Under the pieces are notes generated by a model. It saw nothing but the letters and a program-made list of their open reading frames with translations, made no database searches and was not told the origin of the DNA. From positions 1-10,783 of the forward strand of contig JAEMPT010000018.1 of NCBI GenBank assembly GCA_022759165.1: a stretch of 10,783 nt of DNA, given 5' to 3'. Positions 5,885-10,783 of this stretch are shown here, one piece after another (position 1 is the first letter of the stretch; each line of letters starts with the position of its first letter). A program made the position numbers and the translations under genes. Origin of the DNA: Thermoprotei archaeon. Its GTDB lineage: Archaea > Thermoproteota > Thermoprotei_A > Sulfolobales > Fervidicoccaceae.

Positions 5885-7034
5885 ACCCCTCATTATAAGA
5901 GGAGGAAAAATATATTCGCCCGAGTATGTCGGAAAAGCCGATATTTTATCTTTCAATAAAAAAGTGGCTTCGATAAAGCGAAGCATCGATGAAAATGAAG
6001 TTAGAGAGGTTTTAGGGAATCCTAAGGTTATTAACGCAGAAGGTTGTCTAATTCTACCGGGAATCATAGATCAGCATGTTCATATCAACGGGGCGGGAGG
6101 GGAAGGCGGGCCGCTTTTCAGAACTGCTCCTATCAAGTCAGAGGATCTGCTCAAAACTGGGATAACTACTGTAGTCGGTCTATTGGGTACTGATGGGATA
6201 ACCAGGTCGCTAAAAGATCTATTGATGAAGGCTAGACAGTTGTCTATGGAAGGGATCACCGCCTATATTTATACTGGGTCTTACCAAATACCTTCTCCAA
6301 CGATCACGGGGTCTGTAGTATCCGATATAATTCTGATAAATGAAGTGATCGGAGTTAAGATATCCCTTTCGGATCACAGGTCAAGCCACCCAAGCAAGGA
6401 GGAGCTCCTTAGATTAGCAAGCGAGGCGAGGGTAGGAGGGATCCTCAGCGGCAAGGCTGGGGTCGTCCACATCCATATGGGAGAAGAGAGCTCCGGCTTC
6501 ACCCCTATACTTGAAATAACGGAGGAAACGGGAATACCAATTACGCAGTTCGCGCCCACCCATGTGAATAGGAGCCATTCAGTTCTAGAGAGCTCGTTAG
6601 AGTTCGGTAGGAGGGGAGGCTATTTAGATGTGACCACCGGGGTATCGAAAAAAAGCGGCTTCAGTAAATCGGTAAAACCCTCGGAGGCAGTTTCCTTTCT
6701 CATAAAGAGCGGTATCCCGGTTGAAAAGATAACGATGAGTAGCGACGGCAACGGAAGCATGCCTGAATTCGATGAAGGGGGGAATCTTCTCAAGGTGCTC
6801 GTCTCTCCAGTCGACTCAATGTTGAGCGAGTTCAAGGATCTAGTTACAGTGGAAAAAGTTAAACTGGAGGATGCAGTGAGGATAGTTTCAACAAATGTGG
6901 CGCATCACCTAATGTTGCACGGTAAAGGAAAGATAGAAAAGGGATCCGATGCCGATTTCATCGTCTTAGGAGAAGAAGACCTTGACCTTAAGGCGGTCAT
7001 TTCGGGGGGAGAGGTTAAGAGCTCTTTTTCTTAA
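5877..7034 (+). CDS. iadA: Isoaspartyl dipeptidase (beta-aspartyl peptidase), M38 amidohydrolase
   Basis: This cytoplasmic zinc enzyme cleaves isoAsp-X dipeptides, which arise from spontaneous Asn/Asp damage and resist ordinary peptidases. The 385-residue product is close in length to E. coli IadA (390). From memory of that enzyme, every key residue has a counterpart: metal ligands His67 and His69 (in IDQHVH), bridging Lys161, His200, His229 (in PTHVNR) and catalytic Asp290 (in SSDGNGS). Substrate residues are Glu76, Tyr136, Arg168, Arg232 and Ser294. Stretches such as VVGLLGTD, TITGSV and ISDHRS-like SLSDHRSS are also family-typical. ATG 5877 has AGGTGAT five bases upstream. It is the last gene of the importer operon, 12 nt after dppF, suggesting that imported peptides are its substrate source; that link is inference. 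Confidence 0.95.
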   Translation: MSEPLIIRGGKIYSPEYVGKADILSFNKKVASIKRSIDENEVREVLGNPKVINAEGCLILPGIIDQHVHINGAGGEGGPLFRTAPIKSEDLLKTGITTVVGLLGTDGITRSLKDLLMKARQLSMEGITAYIYTGSYQIPSPTITGSVVSDIILINEVIGVKISLSDHRSSHPSKEELLRLASEARVGGILSGKAGVVHIHMGEESSGFTPILEITEETGIPITQFAPTHVNRSHSVLESSLEFGRRGGYLDVTTGVSKKSGFSKSVKPSEAVSFLIKSGIPVEKITMSSDGNGSMPEFDEGGNLLKVLVSPVDSMLSEFKDLVTVEKVKLEDAVRIVSTNVAHHLMLHGKGKIEKGSDADFIVLGEEDLDLKAVISGGEVKSSFS

Positions 7035-7304
7035 ACTTAACAACATATTAAAAAAAGCATGAGCAGATAAAGCGATCATTCAAAATTATCCTATAATGAA
7101 ATTCTAAAAAAGCTGCCTCCCTTGGGTTTATTCTTTTTGCATGTAAGAAGGCTTAGATTTATGACTTTAAATTTCCCTACTTGCCTTCAAAGGCTAGGCG
7201 TTCAGTTGTAAAGCCCATTTCCTCCTTCCATAAAAACGAAGCTTTCAATTGCAATTGGGTAGGCTCGCGATCCCTGCCTTTAGAGCAAAGAGAAGAGAAA
7301 CGGT
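7035..7304 (+). other. Convergent intergenic region, no gene recognised
   Basis: This stretch of 270 nt separates the 3' ends of iadA (plus) and the NMN adenylyltransferase gene (minus). A T-rich tract at 7128-7138 (TTTATTCTTTT) could end rightward transcription, and an A-run at 7050-7056 reads as a T-run on the minus strand and could end leftward transcription. There is a 12-bp palindrome CAATTGCAATTG at 7246-7257. I see no tRNA, CRISPR or convincing C/D-box RNA. A short open frame from TTG 7181 has no ribosome-binding site and runs antisense into the next gene, so it is not called. Confidence 0.5.
7128..7138 (+). terminator. Possible T-tract terminator downstream of iadA
   Basis: TTTATTCTTTT lies about 95 nt after the iadA stop. 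Archaeal RNA polymerase often terminates at oligo-T tracts without a hairpin, so this is a reasonable but unproven end of the peptide operon. Confidence 0.3.
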
Positions 7305-7838
7305 TCAGCCTTCGACTTCATCCGTCATTGAGACATTTACAAGCCTCTGAACTCCACCTATCTTATCAATAATTTTGGCCACAGGTTCAGGTACTAAGCT
7401 TTTCCATTCCTGCCCGTTTAACATCCTCTCTCTAATCCTTTTACCGCTGTAATCTCCCCTCATGAACATTGGAGGTATGAGAACTGGATAACCCCTTTCC
7501 TTGAATAGCCTAACCACGAGCGGGTTTCGAGAGGCAACCCCATCGAAGGGAGGGAGGAGGGACTCAAGATAGCTCACCCAGATACTGTTATATTCGATGT
7601 CCTGTACAGGAACTATGAGCACTCTTTCTCTGCTGATACCCTCTTCCTTCAATGATTCTATGAACATCAAAATTCTTTCGCCCGCTGTAAAGGGATTGTC
7701 AACCATGTGGCTCTTCTGAGCGCTTCCTATCACTATAGCTAGTTCGTTTGATCTCTCTAGTAGCCATCGGATAACTTCGATATGCCCCTTATGAACTGGC
7801 TGAAACCTACCAGGAAAGACTATCCTCTTGAACTGCAC
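7305..7838 (-). CDS. nadM: Nicotinamide-nucleotide adenylyltransferase, archaeal type
   Basis: This enzyme joins NMN (or nicotinate mononucleotide) and ATP to make NAD+ and pyrophosphate, a late step of NAD biosynthesis in the cytoplasm. Motifs match the archaeal family closely: GRFQPVHKGH near the N-terminus (nucleotidyltransferase HxGH site), GSAQKSH, NPFTAGERI, DIEYNSIWVSYLESLLPPFD and YSGKRIRERMLNG (the second nucleotide-binding motif). I choose GTG 7838 (177 aa) because relatives start only seven to nine residues before GRFQP, and because this GTG overlaps the preceding stop by one base (TAGTG), implying coupled translation. A GTG at 7853 would add five residues and overlap the upstream gene by 16 nt; it cannot be excluded. 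It is cotranscribed with the SAM hydroxide adenosyltransferase gene. Confidence 0.94.
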   Translation of the reverse strand: MQFKRIVFPGRFQPVHKGHIEVIRWLLERSNELAIVIGSAQKSHMVDNPFTAGERILMFIESLKEEGISRERVLIVPVQDIEYNSIWVSYLESLLPPFDGVASRNPLVVRLFKERGYPVLIPPMFMRGDYSGKRIRERMLNGQEWKSLVPEPVAKIIDKIGGVQRLVNVSMTDEVEG

Positions 7839-8635
7839 TACTGCTTCAGGCACACCTTATCACCCACTTCGAGTCCGAACTTCTCAGCTAAACTACTCAT
7901 GTTAATCGAGAGCTCTAAAAAGCCAAAGCTGTTAATATATAGAGCTATCGCCCCCGTTGGAACCAAGCTAAACGTTGTTGTTGGGATGGCTTCGCCGATT
8001 TCGCCCCCCTTATACAGAACTCTTACTTTGCCAATTGAAAGAAGCTCCTTAGCCTTCTCCCCATCTGCAGATAGCACAACATCACCGAAGCCATCCACGT
8101 AGATCACCTTGAAGCAACGAGCGCCATCAATTTCCTCCGAGTACCTAAGGCTGAGAGTCTTCAAAGAATGAATATTCGTTTTATATGAAAAACTCAAGGG
8201 ATCTTCTCCCCTCGAAATCCTAGCGGCAGCGGGAGCGAAGACATCCCTTCCGTGAAACGTCGAAGATATGGGCCATGGTACTACTCTCTTTTCATCTATA
8301 ACGAAGGCTTCGCTCTCTCCCGCGTTCTCTTCTATCACTGGCCACAAAATTCCATTGTCTGGACCTACGAACCACGTATTCTTTGCCTTTATTATTATTC
8401 CTCTTCTAGGCCCCCCGACCCACGGATCTACAACGGAGACGAATATAGAATCCTCCGGAAACCATTTGTAAGAAGTATAAAGCACATAGGCACCGCAATA
8501 CACGCAGAACCTCTGTATACCATGAGTTAAATCCTCTATATGTAAATCGCTATTGATTTTTTTAGCAGCCGCCCTCATAAGCGAAGCGTAAGCGTCTTTT
8601 GTTCCAAAATCGGAAAGAAGCACAAGAACTACCAT
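7838..8635 (-). CDS. SAM hydroxide adenosyltransferase (DUF62 / SAM hydrolase family)
   Basis: Proteins of this family split S-adenosylmethionine into adenosine and L-methionine using hydroxide; the family is related to fluorinase. The 265-residue product shows the N-terminal LLSDFGTKDAYASLMR, the active-site region VVDPWVGGPRRG (Asp70, Arg77), GPDNGILWPV and STFHGRDVFAPAAA (His128). Asp70, Arg77 and His128 align with the Asp-Arg-His trio described for archaeal members. A Trp replaces the usual Gly in the VDPGVG motif. ATG 8635 is supported by GGAGGG six bases upstream (8642-8647). It is the first gene of a two-gene unit whose second gene, NMN adenylyltransferase, starts within its stop codon. 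Its physiological role in archaea is not firmly known. Confidence 0.92.
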   Translation of the reverse strand: MVVLVLLSDFGTKDAYASLMRAAAKKINSDLHIEDLTHGIQRFCVYCGAYVLYTSYKWFPEDSIFVSVVDPWVGGPRRGIIIKAKNTWFVGPDNGILWPVIEENAGESEAFVIDEKRVVPWPISSTFHGRDVFAPAAARISRGEDPLSFSYKTNIHSLKTLSLRYSEEIDGARCFKVIYVDGFGDVVLSADGEKAKELLSIGKVRVLYKGGEIGEAIPTTTFSLVPTGAIALYINSFGFLELSINMSSLAEKFGLEVGDKVCLKQ

Positions 8636-8690
8636 GAATAGCCCTCCACTAGACTTTTATTCCTGCTCGGTTAAAAGCTTTGACCAAATT

Positions 8691-8698
8691 GTAATAAA
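8691..8698 (-). promoter_or_regulatory. TATA-like box for the SAM hydroxide adenosyltransferase-nadM unit
   Basis: On the minus strand this reads TTTATTAC, the same octamer as before sec61-beta. It predicts a start near 8669, leaving a leader of roughly 34 nt that contains the GGAGGG ribosome-binding site. A nearer box, CTTTTAA (8671-8677), would place the start at the edge of that site and is less attractive. Confidence 0.4.
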
Positions 8699-8747
8699 CG
8701 CCCCTTCTCAAGCATAACCTTAACGCCGAAACCTTGAAAAGTCGACA

Positions 8748-8780
8748 AAGCAGTTTTCCTTCCATATAGGAAAACTGCTT
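8748..8780 (-). terminator. Perfect 13-bp hairpin at the end of the ABC-2 exporter operon
   Basis: AAGCAGTTTTCCT (8748-8760) and AGGAAAACTGCTT (8768-8780) are exact inverted repeats with a seven-base loop. On the minus strand the stem starts inside the stop codon of the permease gene and is followed by TTTGTCGACTTTT, a broken T-tract. This makes it a likely terminator or mRNA 3'-end stabiliser for the exporter operon. Confidence 0.6.
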
Positions 8781-9546
8781 ACTCTACGATTCTGTGGAGC
8801 AACTTCAGGGCAACGGCTATTGATAATAGATCAAATATCAAAATAGCAATGAAATCGTACCCTATCATATAGCTTCCTTCTACAAGTAGCGTCCTCAGAG
8901 CGTTAACCGTATAGGTCAGAGGATTTACTTCTGCTATAAGCTGTATAGCTCTCGGCATAACTTCTATGGGATAAAGCGCGTTGCTCGCGAAGAAAAGCGG
9001 CATAGTTATCGCACCTATTATACCCATGAACCTTTCTCTTGTTTTCAACCCAGAAGCGATCAGTATAGAAAGGGCGGTGAATCCTATGCATGCTATTACC
9101 AATATTAAATATCCTAAAATCAGCTTAATGGGATCCGATGATATCTTTGCACCTACGGCAACTGCGGCAAGTAGGACTATTATATATTGTGTCGATGCCC
9201 TAAGACCGCCAGCTAGAGATCTGCCGATAACTATAAAGCTCCTTGGCATAGGAGAAGAAAGGAGCCTCTTCAGGACCCCAGACTCCCTTTCGAATACAAG
9301 CATTATACCGTAGGACAAGGAAATGAATGTTGACGATTGAAGGATCACGCCTGGAGATATGAAGGTTATATAGTCCCCAGTAGATGGAAAAGCCCTGACC
9401 TTCGCCATCACGCTACCGAAGATAGCTATCCAGAAAATTGGCTGTATCGCCCTAGTTATAAGCTCAATTGGGTCATGAGATATCCTTCTAATCTCGAGCT
9501 CTGCCATTGCTACTATGCTCTCTAAGCTCTTAAGCCTGCTCGCCAT
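8779..9546 (-). CDS. ABC-2 type transporter permease (DrrB-like)
   Basis: This is the membrane subunit of an ABC exporter whose ATPase is encoded just upstream. The 255-residue product has about six hydrophobic segments (near 34-49, 60-84, 117-135, 141-165, 172-192 and 230-250). Between the second and third lies FERESGVLKRLLSSPMPRS, the ABC-2 signature. Near the fifth is FFASNALYPIEVMP, then EVNPLTYTVNALR, which is also typical. ATG 9546 overlaps the ATPase stop by one base (TAATG) and follows an AGGAGGGGGG ribosome-binding site, so translation is probably coupled. The cargo is unknown: relatives export drugs, lipids, polysaccharides or bacteriocins, and no neighbour points to one. The stop codon lies within a strong hairpin. 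Confidence 0.9.
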   Translation of the reverse strand: MASRLKSLESIVAMAELEIRRISHDPIELITRAIQPIFWIAIFGSVMAKVRAFPSTGDYITFISPGVILQSSTFISLSYGIMLVFERESGVLKRLLSSPMPRSFIVIGRSLAGGLRASTQYIIVLLAAVAVGAKISSDPIKLILGYLILVIACIGFTALSILIASGLKTRERFMGIIGAITMPLFFASNALYPIEVMPRAIQLIAEVNPLTYTVNALRTLLVEGSYMIGYDFIAILIFDLLSIAVALKLLHRIVE

Positions 9547-10559
9547 TATGCCCCCCTCCTGATCATTTTCCTCTCGCTGATCAATTCTTTTATATTGCCC
9601 TCTTCCTCGGCTATCATCTTTCCTGTCATGGCGATGAACGCGTCGTCTAATGTAGCCTCCCTTAGCCTTATTTCCTTTATTTTATAACCCTTTGCCTGAA
9701 TGGAGGATAATATCTGCGGTAGTAACGCTAACGCGCTGCTTACATTAAATTCTACCTCATCCCCTCGAACTCTGAGGATTCTAACACCATCGATGTTACT
9801 CAAAGCGCTCTCGATGATATCAGCATTGCCATCGATTTTGATAAACACTTTATCACCTCCCGCTTTCTTTTTCAATTCCTCAGGTGTTCCGGTCTCTACT
9901 ACATTTCCAGATACTACCAGGCTCACCAAATTTGCATACTTTTCAGCCTCATCCATATAATGTGTCGCGAAGAAAACAGTAGTGTTATATTCTTTTTTAT
10001 ACTCAAGGATCTTCTCCCAAACGATCCTTCTCGCGCTCGGGTCTAAGCCTATAGTGGGCTCGTCGAGTATCATTAGTTTCGGTCTTACCATCAAAGCGCA
10101 CGCTATCTCTAACCTCCTGAACATCCCGCCGGAATACGTCTTCACGAGTCTACTTGAAGCTTCTCTGAGCTCCATCAGCTCTAGGATCTCTTCAATTACA
10201 GACTTTCTCCGATCCCTTTCTATACCATATATCTTGGCATAAATCATTAGGTTTTCATAGCCAGTTAAATCTGGCCAAAGAGAGACTTCTTGGGGAACAT
10301 AACCTATCAGCTTCCTTACCACAGCCGCATTTTTCATAACATCTAGCCCGAATATCTTTGCGCTCCCCGAAGTTGGAGACAGCTGGGTGGTGAGTATCCT
10401 TATTAGCGTGGTCTTCCCAGCCCCATTTGGGCCCAGCACAGCATGTATGCTACCTTCTTCTACATCTATACTGAGCCCCCTAAGCGCCTTTACGCCTCCA
10501 CTATAAACTTTTGTTAACTCTCTAACTTCAATCGCTTTCGTAATAGACCCCCTGAACAA
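9546..10559 (-). CDS. ABC transporter ATPase, DrrA-like
   Basis: This cytoplasmic ATPase powers the ABC-2 permease encoded downstream. The 337-residue product has Walker A GPNGAGKTT (43-51), Gln90 in GYVPQE, a signature YSGGM (142-146), Walker B LMILDEP (Asp166, Glu167) and His200 in FATHYMDEAE. After about residue 225 comes the extra C-terminal region of DrrA/CcmA-like proteins, ending LREATLDDAFIAMTGK near 298-313. The only usual start upstream of the nucleotide-binding domain is TTG 10559. It has no Shine-Dalgarno site, but a TATA-like box at 10581-10590 predicts transcription starting almost at that codon, so the mRNA may be leaderless. Substrate unknown. The last 100 residues are more charged, but no domain is missing. 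Confidence 0.92.
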   Translation of the reverse strand: MFRGSITKAIEVRELTKVYSGGVKALRGLSIDVEEGSIHAVLGPNGAGKTTLIRILTTQLSPTSGSAKIFGLDVMKNAAVVRKLIGYVPQEVSLWPDLTGYENLMIYAKIYGIERDRRKSVIEEILELMELREASSRLVKTYSGGMFRRLEIACALMVRPKLMILDEPTIGLDPSARRIVWEKILEYKKEYNTTVFFATHYMDEAEKYANLVSLVVSGNVVETGTPEELKKKAGGDKVFIKIDGNADIIESALSNIDGVRILRVRGDEVEFNVSSALALLPQILSSIQAKGYKIKEIRLREATLDDAFIAMTGKMIAEEEGNIKELISERKMIRRGA

Positions 10560-10580
10560 GTCTTAAGGGGATCAATAATT

Positions 10581-10590
10581 GTTAATAAGC
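10581..10590 (-). promoter_or_regulatory. TATA-like box for the ABC-2 exporter operon
   Basis: On the minus strand the sequence is GCTTATTAAC, centred about 26 nt upstream of the TTG at 10559. The spacing suits transcription starting at or just before the start codon. Confidence 0.4.
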
Positions 10591-10639
10591 TTAGCTTCTT
10601 TCACCTTTGAAGGCTTGATGTTAAAAATGTATTACAACT

Positions 10640-10783
10640 GAAAGCCTCGCCATTTAAGGCGGGGATGATAAAAGCTTACAGTTTTCTTTCCCTGATTGCT
10701 TTTGATGATGAGTAAGATTCGAAAGCGCGGTTGCCCCTAAGCTCTTGGATGCGGGATCGGCAACCTCTCAAACAAGTTAAGAT
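10640..10783. mobile_element. Possible remnant or end of an IS200/IS605-type (TnpB) element
   Basis: The stretch contains a 7-bp hairpin at 10645-10664 (CCTCGCC, loop ATTTAA, GGCGGGG) inside GAAAGCC...GGGGATG. From memory, this resembles the terminal hairpins that follow tnpB genes in archaea. A second inverted repeat, GGTTGCC at 10729-10735 and GGCAACC at 10759-10765, indicates further RNA-like structure. No transposase frame is recognisable in the window; on the minus strand a frame enters from the edge and stops at 10676 after 35 codons, without a known domain. The element, if real, must extend beyond the window or be decayed. The orientation is ambiguous. Confidence 0.3.

Noticed and set aside
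7246..7257. 12-bp palindrome CAATTGCAATTG as a regulator site
   Set aside because: It lies between convergent 3' ends, where an operator has no promoter to control, and it occurs once.
7181..7372. Short plus-strand frame of 63 codons in the convergent gap
   Set aside because: It starts with TTG without a ribosome-binding site, overlaps the nadM 3' end antisense, and has no recognisable motif.
10705..10765. ATGATGA, a C-box match that might begin a C/D-box small RNA
   Set aside because: No CTGA D box follows within the next 60 nt, and no C'/D' pair is visible.

Overview
The window looks like a chromosome segment from a thermophilic archaeon, most likely of the Thermoproteota (crenarchaeal) type. 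The evidence is a 58-residue Sec61-beta protein, an archaeal-type NMN adenylyltransferase, a SAM hydroxide adenosyltransferase, promoters of BRE/TATA form, Shine-Dalgarno sites of the GGTGAT type, and a substrate-binding protein with a pilin-like (class III) signal peptide and a Thr-rich stalk. The exact lineage cannot be fixed from the sequence alone.

Layout. At the left edge sec61-beta reads leftward (14-190, minus). It is separated by a divergent AT-rich promoter region (191-388) from a six-gene operon reading rightward (389-7034). The operon order is peptide-binding protein, two permeases (DppB and DppC types), two ATPases (DppD and DppF types), then isoaspartyl dipeptidase iadA. The genes overlap or are separated by about 10-12 nt. 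A convergent gap of 270 nt (7035-7304) follows. Then come two minus-strand transcription units. The first is a SAM hydroxide adenosyltransferase followed by NMN adenylyltransferase (8635-7305, overlapping by one base). The second is a DrrA/DrrB-like ABC-2 exporter (10559-8779, also overlapping by one base), whose end carries a perfect 13-bp hairpin. The last ~150 nt (10640-10783) hold two short hairpins; one resembles the ends of IS200/IS605 (TnpB-type) elements, but this is tentative.

How the genes work together. The operon encodes a complete family-5 peptide importer and an intracellular M38 dipeptidase with all expected metal and substrate residues. The simple reading is that imported peptides are trimmed inside the cell, with IadA removing isoAsp-X dipeptides that ordinary peptidases leave behind. 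Such damage is frequent in protein exposed to heat.

The most striking feature is a perfect 156-bp direct repeat (4745-4900 and 5729-5884). It covers the last 44 codons of each ATPase gene, the intergenic ribosome-binding site and the first codons of the next gene, so it exactly brackets a dppF-sized unit. A second, 42-bp identical block lies in the Walker B region. I found no convincing wholly new system. The points most worth following are this repeat, the absence of a normal start codon for dppB, the importer-IadA linkage, and the structured right edge.
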